Part shown: one piece after another, positions 1-8,170 of the stretch | How positions within the stretch are numbered: the first letter of the stretch is position 1 | How the letters are laid out: the number at the start of each line of letters is the position of its first letter | DNA from: an uncultured Saprospiraceae bacterium | Lineage (GTDB): Bacteria > Bacteroidota > Bacteroidia > Chitinophagales > Saprospiraceae | Reading direction: 5' to 3' | Length of the DNA: 35,287 nucleotides | Assembly (NCBI GenBank): GCA_905480595.1 | Contig: CAJQQY010000453.1 | Coordinates: 1-35,287 of the forward strand | Program-made: the position numbers and the translations under genes | Notes under the pieces: generated by a model | The model's database searches: none | What the model saw: only the letters and a program-made list of their open reading frames with translations | Told to the model about the DNA's origin: nothing

Positions 1-795
1 CAATTAATCGACGATGCATTGGTAAAAGACGAATATTTGAAATTGAAGAATGTCGAGGTCAAAGAGTATGAAGCGATGTTGACTTTTTGTGGAGGCGATG
101 CGCGGAAGTTGTATAATATTTTGGAGTTGGTTTGCAATTTCTCGACCAAAGATGAGACTTTAGTCATCACCAATGAACTTGTAAAATCATTGTTACAACA
201 GAACATTGCCATGTACGATAAAGGTGGCGAACAACACTATGATGTCATTTCTGCTTTTATAAAAAGTATTCGAGGAAGTGATCCGAATGGAGCAGTTTAT
301 TGGTTAGCTCGAATGGTTGAAGGTGGAGAAGATGTAAAATTTATTTGTCGACGAATGATGATTTCTGCTTCCGAAGATATTGGTTTGGCTAATCCAAATG
401 CATTGTTAATGGCAACAACTTGTTTCCAAGCTGTGCAAGCAGTTGGGTTGCCAGAGGCAAGAATTATTTTATCACAAACAGCCATTTATTTAGCGACTTC
501 TGCCAAAAGTAATTCCGCATATTTAGCCATTGGAAATGCACAAAGAAAAGTTCGAGAAACGGGTGGACTTCCTGTTCCATTACCATTAAGAAATGCACCT
601 ACCAAACTGATGAAGAGTATGGATTATGGAAAAAATTATAAATATGCTCATGACCATAAAAACAACTTTGTCGATCAAGAATTTTTGCCAGAAGAAATTT
701 CCAAAACAAAATTTTACGAACCGAGTGAGAATGTTGCGGAGGAACGGATTAGACAAAAATTGAAATCGATGTGGGAAAAGAGGTATAAATACTAA
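1..795 (+). CDS. rarA: Replication-associated recombination protein A, C-terminal part (partial at left edge)
   Basis: The reading frame is open from base 1, so the gene begins outside the window; 264 residues are visible. RarA (MgsA) is a cytoplasmic AAA+ ATPase that acts at stalled replication forks. The visible part corresponds to the end of the AAA+ lid (FCGGDARKLYNILE, the sensor-2 type GDAR region) followed by the conserved MgsA C-terminal domain: YDKGGEQHYD, SAFIKSIRGSDPNGAVYWLA, EDIGLANPNAL and IYLATSAKSNSAY are hallmark blocks. The Walker A and B motifs lie upstream and cannot be checked. A TTG at base 19 could be mistaken for a start, but homology clearly continues to its left. No terminator is evident after the stop; a secreted-protein gene starts 61 bases later. 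Confidence 0.95.
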   Translation, partial: QLIDDALVKDEYLKLKNVEVKEYEAMLTFCGGDARKLYNILELVCNFSTKDETLVITNELVKSLLQQNIAMYDKGGEQHYDVISAFIKSIRGSDPNGAVYWLARMVEGGEDVKFICRRMMISASEDIGLANPNALLMATTCFQAVQAVGLPEARIILSQTAIYLATSAKSNSAYLAIGNAQRKVRETGGLPVPLPLRNAPTKLMKSMDYGKNYKYAHDHKNNFVDQEFLPEEISKTKFYEPSENVAEERIRQKLKSMWEKRYKY

Positions 796-855
796 GCTCT
801 TTCCACCATCAATTTGACTCCAACAATCACTAAATCTTCTCTTTAATTATTACAA

Positions 856-2349
856 ATGGATTCGTACATAAAACTAAATATATTACTAGTCTGCTTACTT
901 CTCTCAATAGTTGGATTTGCTCAAGAAGAAACAAATATTATTGAAGGTGAAAGTACCAAGTTTAAATCATTCATGGCTAGTAATCTGCCCGAAGGAAAAA
1001 GACTGGTAACTAGATATGGGTACTATTTTTTAAAGGTTGAAAAAAATAAAAAAGAGGGAAGATATACCTTATACCATTATGGAAAAGATCTGGATTTAAT
1101 TAATTCAAAAGAGATCATTATTACTTATAACCTCGAGCAAAGGAAAATCCTACACTTCACTTTAATGAAGGACAAAATTCTAGTTTTCGAATCACTAATC
1201 AAAACCAACAAAAAGAGCAAATCAATTAGAATGTCCACATTCGATCCTTTGTCGTTTGAAAAAATTGGAGAACCAAAAATTGTCTTTGAATCAAAGTATA
1301 AAGGGATCTGGAAATTTGCCAATAGGTTTCATTTTTCAAGATCTCCTAACTCTAAATATTTACTTATTTGTGAAAGTAATTATCAATCTACTAAAGACAG
1401 AGAAATAGGAATAGCAATTTTAAATGAGGACAATGACAATATTCAATTAGAAAAAATTTCAGTTCATAAAAAAAGATTTTTAATCATTCAAAATGCATTA
1501 ATCTCTGATTCGGGAGAAGTCTTTATTCTCCAAAAGCGCTGTTGGCATGTAGACCCAATTAATAAAACATACTCCAATTTTGATTTTGATTATCGGGATA
1601 TTTGGTATCATGGATTAAGAAAAATTGAATATTATTTTCATAGAATTTCACCTAAAAATAGATCAATCACCAAATTAGATCTTAATGAAAACATTAAAGA
1701 AGTACACATGAATTTTGATATAAATCAAAATCCTTTTTTTATGGGTTTTAATTTTTACAAAAATTATAAAGGGGTAGTTTTAATAAAAACTGATGGGGCT
1801 AATTTTGATGAAAAGAATTTTAGTTATAAATATTTCAACTATACAACTAATAAAGAATTCTCCTCTCTATTAAAATCCAAACTGAAACAGAATACTTTAA
1901 GGATTAAAAAAACACTACAAAAACCAAATGGTAACTTTGTAATTATTGGAGAAGAGGGACATGTATCAAACTATTCAAAATCTAACCTAAAAAATATTCG
2001 ATACTACAATACTAACCTAATCATTACAGAGCTTCATGAAGATGACGGAGAAGAATGGAGTCACTTAATCACCAAAACTAACAGAACAAGTTATTCACGT
2101 CCCGCAGATTTTTTCCTTTTTGATTCTAAAGATGATTTTTATATTATTACTCAAGATAGGAGTTCAAAACAACCGTTAAACTTGACTCATATAACCGCAA
2201 AAGGAAATATTAATACTTCCTCAATATTTGATAAAAATTACTCATCAATTTATAAACTAAACATAAAAATCTCTGATGAAGAATTTTTGATTCTTTTAAA
2301 TAGTAAAAAAAATGACCTAGAATTCGTAAAATTTAAAATTGAAGAATAA
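856..2349 (+). CDS. Secreted protein of unknown function (497 aa)
   Basis: The product starts with a clear Sec signal peptide: a hydrophobic core LNILLVCLLLSIVGFAQ with likely cleavage after FAQ, so it should reach the periplasm or outer membrane. I recognise no domain. The rest is rich in K, N, F, I and aromatic residues, with alternating hydrophobic stretches that suggest a beta-rich fold, possibly a propeller-like repeat; this is an impression rather than a family match. No C-terminal T9SS sorting domain is visible. The next gene starts only 26 bases after its stop and also encodes an exported protein, so the two are probably co-transcribed. By eye the pair is more A+T-rich than rarA and the acyl-CoA dehydrogenase on either side. 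Confidence 0.8.
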   Translation: MDSYIKLNILLVCLLLSIVGFAQEETNIIEGESTKFKSFMASNLPEGKRLVTRYGYYFLKVEKNKKEGRYTLYHYGKDLDLINSKEIIITYNLEQRKILHFTLMKDKILVFESLIKTNKKSKSIRMSTFDPLSFEKIGEPKIVFESKYKGIWKFANRFHFSRSPNSKYLLICESNYQSTKDREIGIAILNEDNDNIQLEKISVHKKRFLIIQNALISDSGEVFILQKRCWHVDPINKTYSNFDFDYRDIWYHGLRKIEYYFHRISPKNRSITKLDLNENIKEVHMNFDINQNPFFMGFNFYKNYKGVVLIKTDGANFDEKNFSYKYFNYTTNKEFSSLLKSKLKQNTLRIKKTLQKPNGNFVIIGEEGHVSNYSKSNLKNIRYYNTNLIITELHEDDGEEWSHLITKTNRTSYSRPADFFLFDSKDDFYIITQDRSSKQPLNLTHITAKGNINTSSIFDKNYSSIYKLNIKISDEEFLILLNSKKNDLEFVKFKIEE

Positions 2350-2375
2350 TTTTTTGGCTACAAAAAAACTGAAAC

Positions 2376-3365
2376 ATGAAACTTCTCTACTCTATATTTT
2401 TTTTAATTTCTACAAATATTCTTCTTGCTCAAGACACTTTAAATAATAACTTCCCCAATTATTTTATTGCGACCATTGAGTTGAGATATGAATTGGTCAA
2501 AATAAAGAGAGGAGGAATATTCCCTAATCATTATAAAAGTTTTCCTTCGCTCGAACTGCATCAAACAATCAAGCCATTTTCACTTGATGAATTGCCTCCT
2601 TATTTTGACCTTGAATTATCTGAAGAAGATATTTTCGAATTCCAAAGCGGCTTTAAAATAGAAGGAATGGATTATTTTTGGTTAGCAAAAAATAATCATA
2701 AAAAACCCACTTCAAAAAATCAATATTCCAAAACTGCTTTAATTTATACTACGAATTTTGATGAAAAAGAATCTGTCAATTTCTATCAGCAATTGATTAA
2801 AAAAAATACGCTTAATGGAAATAACTATCTTGCTTTTTCCAATATAATTTATCAACGACAAAAATTTCTTCGATCTTTTTTGGAGTGGAATTTAAAATTT
2901 GGCAAAAGGAGTTTTCATATCAATATTGCCCATACTAATAATTTAGAATATCAAGATTTAGATCTTACTTCCATAGGATATGGAGATCAAAATTTTGTTT
3001 ATTTTCCAGAAGCTTATCATGAAAAAAGGAATGGAGAATGGGGGTATTTATTCGAAACTCAACATTTATTTTTAAGTGAAATAAATGTTTTTACAAAAGT
3101 GCTGTTTAACCCTTTAAAAAAAACATATCTTAAATTTGATTATGATTTACGTTACTTTTTCTTTCAATCAAATAAAAGAGAACGGCAAAGATTTCATGCT
3201 TTGGGAATTGGAGTAAAACCAAAAGAAGGGACTCTTTTATTTTTAGAATACACCAATCAAACCGTCTTTTTTGATCGAATCCCATTGCAAAATAAATTCC
3301 CTTCAGATGCTTACTTTGCCCTAAATGCAAAACAAATATTAAAATTTCGTTTATTTAAAAAATAA
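2376..3365 (+). CDS. Secreted protein of unknown function (329 aa)
   Basis: It begins with a Sec signal peptide (MKLLYSIFFLISTNILLAQ, cleavage expected after LAQ). No family is recognised. The second half has amphipathic strand-like stretches with aromatic residues (FLEWNLKFGKRSFHINIAH, TYLKFDYDLRYFFFQ, GTLLFLEYTNQTVFF) and the protein ends ILKFRLFKK. Alternating strands with a terminal beta-strand would fit a small outer-membrane barrel, but the N-terminal 130 residues do not obviously belong to one. It follows the preceding secreted-protein gene by 26 bases and probably shares its mRNA. The 227 bases after its stop contain no clear terminator. Confidence 0.75.
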   Translation: MKLLYSIFFLISTNILLAQDTLNNNFPNYFIATIELRYELVKIKRGGIFPNHYKSFPSLELHQTIKPFSLDELPPYFDLELSEEDIFEFQSGFKIEGMDYFWLAKNNHKKPTSKNQYSKTALIYTTNFDEKESVNFYQQLIKKNTLNGNNYLAFSNIIYQRQKFLRSFLEWNLKFGKRSFHINIAHTNNLEYQDLDLTSIGYGDQNFVYFPEAYHEKRNGEWGYLFETQHLFLSEINVFTKVLFNPLKKTYLKFDYDLRYFFFQSNKRERQRFHALGIGVKPKEGTLLFLEYTNQTVFFDRIPLQNKFPSDAYFALNAKQILKFRLFKK

Positions 3366-3592
3366 ATTTATACCAAGTAAAATTGTTTAGTGGAAAACTA
3401 TTCTCCTTTTTTTTAGTTTAAAATAGAGTAAAAGCATTAGTTTTGAGGGCTTTTTCAAAAAAGCATTATTGAACTAATTTGAACGTACATTTTTACAAAC
3501 CAAAAGCGAAAATTCGCAAAAGAAAAGATGCAGATTTTCCTGCACTTCAACACTTTATTTAACAATTTAATAATTATCGAAAAAAAGATCTA

Positions 3593-4750
3593 ATGACTGT
3601 ACAGACAGACGCATTTTTGGAAAATCTTCAAATGATTGAACAGAGTGCAAAAGATTTTGCAGAAAATCACATCCGCCCCCACGTCATGGAATGGGACGAA
3701 GCGCAGCACTTCCCTGTTGAGACGATGAAAGAACTAGGTAAACTTGGATTCCTTGGAATTCTTGTTCCTGAAGAATATAATGGATCAGGCCTAGGCTACC
3801 AAGAATACATTTCTATTCTAACTGAAATTGGAAAAGTTTGTGGCTCAGTTGGCTTATCCGTTGCGGCACACAACTCACTTTGCACAGGCCATATTATGGC
3901 TTTTGGAAATGAAGAACAAAAGAAAAAATATCTCCCAAAATTAGCTACTGGTGAATGGATTGGTGCTTGGGGATTAACTGAACCTAACACAGGAAGCGAC
4001 GCAGGTCGAATGAAGTGTGTAGCAGTTAAAGAAGGTGACCATTATATTTTGAATGGAGCAAAAAATTTCATCACTCATGGAAAATCTGGTGATGTTGCAG
4101 TTGTGATTGCTCGAACTGGAGAACTGCTTGATAGTCATGGAATGACTGCTTTCGTAATTGAGAGAGGTACACCTGGTTTTGAAGCTGGGAAAAAAGAAAA
4201 TAAGCTTGGGATGCGTGCGAGTGAAACTGCTGAAATGATTTTTAGCGATTGCAAAATTCACGAAAGCCAAATTCTAGGAAACGTTGGAGATGGTTTTATT
4301 CAATCTATGAAAATTTTGGATGGTGGCCGAATATCGATTGCTGCTTTGTCTTTAGGAATAGCCAAAGGTGCTTACGAAGCTTCTGTAAAATATGCGCAAG
4401 AGCGAGAGCAATTTGGAAAACCTATTGCATCTTTCCAAGCAATCAGTTTTAAATTGGCTGATATGTCTACTAAAATTCAAGCTGCAGAATTACTGACTCG
4501 TCGAGCTGCTGATTTTAAAAATGCAGGTAAAAAAATGACGAAAGAAGGTGCCATGGCAAAATTATATGCATCGGAAGTTGCAGTTGAATGTGCCAATGAA
4601 GGTGTTCAGATTTTTGGAGGTTATGGATTCACCAAGGACTTTCCAGTTGAGAAGTTTTACCGTGATGCAAAATTATTGACGATTGGGGAAGGAACTTCTG
4701 AGATTCAAAAATTAGTAATTTCTAGAGAAATATTGAAAGGGAATGTTTAG
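3593..4750 (+). CDS. Acyl-CoA dehydrogenase, short/branched-chain type (385 aa)
   Basis: This is a cytoplasmic FAD-dependent enzyme that introduces the alpha-beta double bond in acyl-CoA and passes electrons to electron-transfer flavoprotein, in fatty-acid beta-oxidation or branched-chain amino-acid breakdown. Length and domain order are typical: helical N-domain, middle beta domain with GAWGLTEPNTGSDAG, then a helical C-domain with REQFGKPIASFQAI and the QIFGGYGFTKDFPVEKFYRD block. The catalytic base is Glu366 in EGTSEIQ, the position used by short- and medium-chain enzymes. Exact chain length cannot be told from sequence. It stands alone between secreted-protein genes and a strong terminator, so it is probably monocistronic. 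Confidence 0.95.
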   Translation: MTVQTDAFLENLQMIEQSAKDFAENHIRPHVMEWDEAQHFPVETMKELGKLGFLGILVPEEYNGSGLGYQEYISILTEIGKVCGSVGLSVAAHNSLCTGHIMAFGNEEQKKKYLPKLATGEWIGAWGLTEPNTGSDAGRMKCVAVKEGDHYILNGAKNFITHGKSGDVAVVIARTGELLDSHGMTAFVIERGTPGFEAGKKENKLGMRASETAEMIFSDCKIHESQILGNVGDGFIQSMKILDGGRISIAALSLGIAKGAYEASVKYAQEREQFGKPIASFQAISFKLADMSTKIQAAELLTRRAADFKNAGKKMTKEGAMAKLYASEVAVECANEGVQIFGGYGFTKDFPVEKFYRDAKLLTIGEGTSEIQKLVISREILKGNV

Positions 4751-4778
4751 TTAATATTCCTTTTTTGAAAAATAAAAC

Positions 4779-4812
4779 ACGGTTAGCATTTAAAAAATGT
4801 TAGCCGTTTTTT
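4779..4812 (+). terminator. Intrinsic terminator of the acyl-CoA dehydrogenase gene
   Basis: Arms 4779-4789 and 4797-4807 pair over 11 bp, with two G-U pairs in the RNA, around a 7-base loop. A run of six T (4807-4812) follows. It begins 28 bases after the stop codon at 4750. Confidence 0.85.
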
Positions 4813-4860
4813 ATTGAACACCTTTCATATATTTTTCAACTTTATACTTTAAAACAAAAC

Positions 4861-5099
4861 CTGGAGGCAAGTATAAAAATCAAGCTCTATCCAAATCCTG
4901 TTGCTGATTTTTTTTTAAAGATAGAGATGAATAAACGAACAGATAGAATTATCATTGAGAATATTTTAGGTCAAACTATTTTGAATCTTGACTCGCTTGA
5001 TTTTTATGAAAATTTTATACTCAAAGTTGGAGTCATAGAATGTACACCATCTCTGTTTTTTACACAAAAGAAAAATTGACGTATAAATTTTTTAAATAA
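4861..5099 (+). pseudogene. Frameshifted remnant of a T9SS cargo C-terminal sorting domain
   Basis: Codons from 4870 read SIKIKLYPNPVADFF, then IIIENILGQTILNL. This is the YPNP...(G)Q pattern of the type A Por-secretion (T9SS) C-terminal sorting domain. That frame runs on to a stop at 5076, but the family's typical ending appears in another frame from 5040: MYTISVFYTKEKLTYKFFK and a stop at 5097. A shift in frame between about 5015 and 5040 therefore separates the halves. There is no start codon or cargo domain upstream: the first frame is closed by a stop at 4801, inside the terminator of the previous gene. It is most likely the tail of a deleted secreted-protein gene. Its own terminator follows at 5114. 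Confidence 0.75.
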
Positions 5100-5113
5100 A
5101 TTATATTTTACTC

Positions 5114-5146
5114 AAAATGGAGAGAAATAAATTCTCTCCATTTTTT
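5114..5146 (+). terminator. Perfect 13-bp intrinsic terminator behind the sorting-domain remnant
   Basis: Arms 5114-5126 and 5132-5144 are perfectly complementary over 13 bp around a 5-base loop, and the right arm runs into six T (5141-5146). It lies 15 bases after the ancestral stop of the T9SS remnant, so it was probably that gene's terminator. No intact gene now ends here. Confidence 0.85.
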
Positions 5147-5236
5147 GATTTATTTCTTGAAATAAATCTTCTCTTCAAACATTTTTTATAGCTTAGTCAT
5201 TCAACCAATTTTGTAAAATATAATTCGCTATAATAC

Positions 5237-6409
5237 ATGTATCTGGTTTTTCCCAATTTTAATATTTACAGTTTGACTTTATTAATTTTTGTTTTGCAAG
5301 GATTAATATTTGCTTTGCTTTTACTCAAGAGATATTTTACCAAAAAACATTTATCTGATTTCTTCCTTTCTCTTTTACTAATTATTTCTGGCTATCATTC
5401 TACGACCTATATTATTGGATTTATGGATTGGTATGATACTTATCGAAATACCAAAATAAATTATTGGCTAGTTCATTTCATTTTCGCAGTCGGTCCTCTT
5501 ATTTATTTTTATATCAAAAGTCTAACTCAACCTTATTTTAAATTTAGAAAAATAGATTACCTCCATTTCTTACCCGCCCTACTCTATTTCATTTATCGCA
5601 CAGGAGTTTTTATTTATGATGCGTCCCTTCCTGGTTTTGATAATGTACAAAATGGATGGTTCATTAGTAATATTCATGAATCATTTATTTCTCCCATTCT
5701 AAATATTGCAACTGAATTAAGTATGCTTATTTATTTGTTTTTAGCGGGTCGACAATATTTTACTTACCGAAAAAGTATCGTTCAATATTTTTCAAACATC
5801 TATAAGGTTGAATTGAATTGGTTAAGAAATTTTCTTTTGATTTATACTGCACTTTATATTTTCGGGTTGTTTATTCGAATTACAGATTACTCTTTTTTCG
5901 AAAATTTTTGGAAGCAAAGATGGTGGGCTTTTTTAGTAGGTTCTTTGACAATGATATATGTGGGGATGATGAGTTATTTCTCCGATTTATCAAAATTATA
6001 TAATTTAGAAGCTCCGACTAATCCAGATTCATCAGAAAATTCAAATCCTATTTCAACAAAAGAAGACGTTTTAAATGATTTAAAAAAGCAGATTTCGAAT
6101 TACATGGATTCGGAAAAACCATTTCTCAATCCTGAAATCACCTTACCTGAGTTAGCCAAAGATTTAAAAATAAGTTCCAATCAATTATCACAAATTATCA
6201 ATGCAAATTTTGGAAAAAACTTCAACGAATTCATCAATGAATATCGAGTAGAAATGTTTAAATCTAAGCTTAAAGATGAATCTGTTCAGCACCTCTCCTT
6301 ACTCGGTATTGCTTTAGAATGTGGCTTTAATAGTAAAGCGACTTTTAACCGAGTTTTCAAGAAAATCACCCAAGTCTCCCCTTCTGAATATCAAAAAAGC
6401 ATTAGCTAA
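5237..6409 (+). CDS. Membrane-embedded AraC-family transcriptional regulator (390 aa)
   Basis: The N-terminal 250 residues contain about seven hydrophobic helices (roughly 9-30, 43-62, 76-96, 110-130, 151-172, 196-215, 229-248). A linker of about 30 residues and an AraC/XylS-type double helix-turn-helix at about 285-388 follow. The HTH shows LPELAKDLKISSNQLSQIIN and the second-helix signature ALECGFNSKATFNRVFKK..VSPSEY. Such 7TM-AraC proteins are common in Bacteroidota and are thought to sense a membrane or external signal and act as membrane-bound activators; the signal is unknown here. The two secreted-protein genes downstream are likely targets, because a 15-bp direct repeat lies between (6483-6520). 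Confidence 0.88.
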   Translation: MYLVFPNFNIYSLTLLIFVLQGLIFALLLLKRYFTKKHLSDFFLSLLLIISGYHSTTYIIGFMDWYDTYRNTKINYWLVHFIFAVGPLIYFYIKSLTQPYFKFRKIDYLHFLPALLYFIYRTGVFIYDASLPGFDNVQNGWFISNIHESFISPILNIATELSMLIYLFLAGRQYFTYRKSIVQYFSNIYKVELNWLRNFLLIYTALYIFGLFIRITDYSFFENFWKQRWWAFLVGSLTMIYVGMMSYFSDLSKLYNLEAPTNPDSSENSNPISTKEDVLNDLKKQISNYMDSEKPFLNPEITLPELAKDLKISSNQLSQIINANFGKNFNEFINEYRVEMFKSKLKDESVQHLSLLGIALECGFNSKATFNRVFKKITQVSPSEYQKSIS

Positions 6410-6482
6410 AAATTAATGTTCTAGCCTTTTCATTTCTTTTTTATTTAAAAAATCCACCAAAAACATTTTCACCAACACTTTT

Positions 6483-6520
6483 GGCGTCTCAAATCATCAT
6501 TCTGAGCCGTCTCAAATTAT
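6483..6520. promoter_or_regulatory. Direct repeat, candidate operator of the AraC-type regulator
   Basis: GGCGTCTCAAATCAT (6483-6497) recurs as GCCGTCTCAAATTAT (6506-6520), 13 of 15 bases identical and 23 bases centre to centre, about two helical turns. AraC-family regulators typically bind direct repeats on one face of DNA at such spacing. It sits 73 bases after the regulator's stop and 73 bases before the next start. Function is inferred. Confidence 0.5.
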
Positions 6521-6592
6521 TTTAGGTCGATTTTATAAAGGTTTTAGCAGATTTTTGAGTCATCATTAATTCACAAATAAAATTTAAAAGAA

Positions 6593-7129
6593 ATGAAAAA
6601 GACATTTAAAATCACCACATTTTACTTTTTTCTCCTAGCCAATTTATTATTTATTTCCTCCATTTATGCTCAAACTAATTCGATTCAAAATTCAGATTTT
6701 GAAGGAATTAACCAAAACTGGATTGGTCAATTACAATACCTAAATTATGGCGATGACAAAAGTATTGTCACCATTCCATGCTCCTTGAAAACTGATTTTA
6801 TCAATGGGAAAATCAAGTCGTTCATTGAATTTGACGAGCTAGATAAAAAAGGGAAAAAGATGACTAGCAAAACTAAGTTTCAATTATCGAAGAATGGAAA
6901 ACATTTTATGGTCGATCGAGAAAAATGGGAAGTAACTTCGATAGAAAATACTGCTCAAAAAATAAAAATAATTGCTCAAAAAAAAGGAAAAGATAATAAT
7001 CGGTCAGCTGATTTGAAAATCACTTGGACACTAGAAAAAGGCAAATCCATTTCATGGAAAAAGGATGTTCGCTACGATGGAACGGATATTTTTTTTAATC
7101 GAAATAATTTCAGCTTCTCAAAAATTTAA
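6593..7129 (+). CDS. Small secreted protein of unknown function (178 aa)
   Basis: The product has a long signal peptide (basic KKTFK, core FYFFLLANLLFISSIYA, likely cleavage after YAQ). The mature part has a repeated strand-turn look: WIGQLQYLNYGDDKSIVTIP, KTKFQLSKNGKHF, ADLKITWTLEKGKSISWKK. It resembles small lipocalin-like or beta-sandwich periplasmic proteins, but I cannot name a family. It is the first gene after the 7TM-AraC regulator and carries the direct-repeat operator candidate upstream. The GIN-domain gene follows after 55 bases in the same direction without a terminator, so the two are probably one operon under that regulator. Confidence 0.75.
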   Translation: MKKTFKITTFYFFLLANLLFISSIYAQTNSIQNSDFEGINQNWIGQLQYLNYGDDKSIVTIPCSLKTDFINGKIKSFIEFDELDKKGKKMTSKTKFQLSKNGKHFMVDREKWEVTSIENTAQKIKIIAQKKGKDNNRSADLKITWTLEKGKSISWKKDVRYDGTDIFFNRNNFSFSKI

Positions 7130-7184
7130 AATTCACATTCTACAAATCTTTTAATTCAATTATTGAAAATAAATTATAATAATT

Positions 7185-8105
7185 ATGAAAAATTTAATCA
7201 TAAAAATATTCTTATCCTGCATCGTACTTTTTCAATTTCAATTTGCCTTCGCTCAAATAAAAGGAAATGGAAAGGTGATTACTCAAGAAATAAAAGTCGT
7301 TCCTTTCCAAAATATTCATATTAATTTCCCTGTAATTTTAGAGGTAGATGCTAATGCGGATTACTCCTTAACTATGACCACCGACGAAAATATTCTATCT
7401 AAAATAGCCTTAGAAAATAAAAACAACAAACTCTCTATCCTACAGGATAAGTGGATCCAACCAACCAAAATGGTTCGAGTAAAAATCGGAATCAATGGCT
7501 TAGCATCACTTGAAATTGGTGGCTATGGAGAGGCTAAAGTTTATAACTTAAATGAAGAAAAGTTGAATATTATTAATTCAGTTGGAAGGGTTGTCTTGGA
7601 TGGAATGGTAGATCATCTGGATTTTACCATAGAAACTGGAAAACTAGATGCCTCAAAATTAATGGCAAAAAAAGTCAAAGCAGAAATCTGGAGTCATGGT
7701 GAAGCCATTATCAATGCATCAGATTTACTCGAAGGAAAGATCTTAGAAAATGGTAAAATTGTATATGCGGAAAAACCTAAAAAATTAAATATTGATTTGG
7801 GAGAGGAAGGAGAAATGATTTCGATAGCTGAAAATAAAGCACAAAAAAAGAATACTCCACCTGTAAAATATATCAAGGTAAATTTGAGAAATAATAAATT
7901 TTTAAGAATTCATACTTTTGTAAAAGGGCCTAAAAACAAAAATTTCAGTTATGGAATGCCTTTTAATCCTAAGCAAACACGGGAGGAAAATTACCCTATT
8001 GGTACTAAAATTTTTAAAGTGAATAAGTTGGGTTCTCGAAAATTATTGGTGACAATTGGGGCCGATGATGAAGGGAAAACAATAGATTTATTTACTTCAA
8101 ATTAA
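7185..8105 (+). CDS. Secreted GIN/DUF2807-domain protein (306 aa)
   Basis: Signal peptide LIIKIFLSCIVLFQFQFAFA, with cleavage likely after FAQ. The following GNGKVITQEIKVVPFQNIHI then repeated short strands (VKIGINGLASLEIGGYGEAK, LDASKLMAKKVKAEIWSHGE) match the head domain of the DUF2807/GIN family, which forms a right-handed beta-helix and is very common in Bacteroidota; its molecular role is not established. Residues from about 225 to 306 form a further segment (KYIKVNLRNNKFLRIHTFVK, then KNKNFSYGMPFNP) that I do not recognise. It is probably co-transcribed with the small secreted protein before it. A perfect hairpin ends the unit at 8115-8147. Confidence 0.8.
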   Translation: MKNLIIKIFLSCIVLFQFQFAFAQIKGNGKVITQEIKVVPFQNIHINFPVILEVDANADYSLTMTTDENILSKIALENKNNKLSILQDKWIQPTKMVRVKIGINGLASLEIGGYGEAKVYNLNEEKLNIINSVGRVVLDGMVDHLDFTIETGKLDASKLMAKKVKAEIWSHGEAIINASDLLEGKILENGKIVYAEKPKKLNIDLGEEGEMISIAENKAQKKNTPPVKYIKVNLRNNKFLRIHTFVKGPKNKNFSYGMPFNPKQTREENYPIGTKIFKVNKLGSRKLLVTIGADDEGKTIDLFTSN

Positions 8106-8114
8106 CTCAACATG

Positions 8115-8147
8115 AAAAGGATCAGAAGCTAGATTTCTGATCCTTTT
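8115..8147. terminator. Terminator between convergent genes
   Basis: Arms 8115-8127 and 8135-8147 pair perfectly over 13 bp around a 7-base loop. There are four A on the left side and four T on the right, so it can work in both directions. It lies 9 bases after the GIN gene stop and 23 bases beyond the aldo/keto reductase stop. Confidence 0.8.
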
Positions 8148-8170
8148 CTGTTTTCATAGAATTAAACAAT

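Noticed and set aside
3438-3445. TAGTTTTG, matching the -7 consensus TAnnTTTG, upstream of the acyl-CoA dehydrogenase gene
   Set aside because: It has no TTTG at -33 and would leave a leader of about 140 bases; in DNA this A+T-rich the match is expected by chance.
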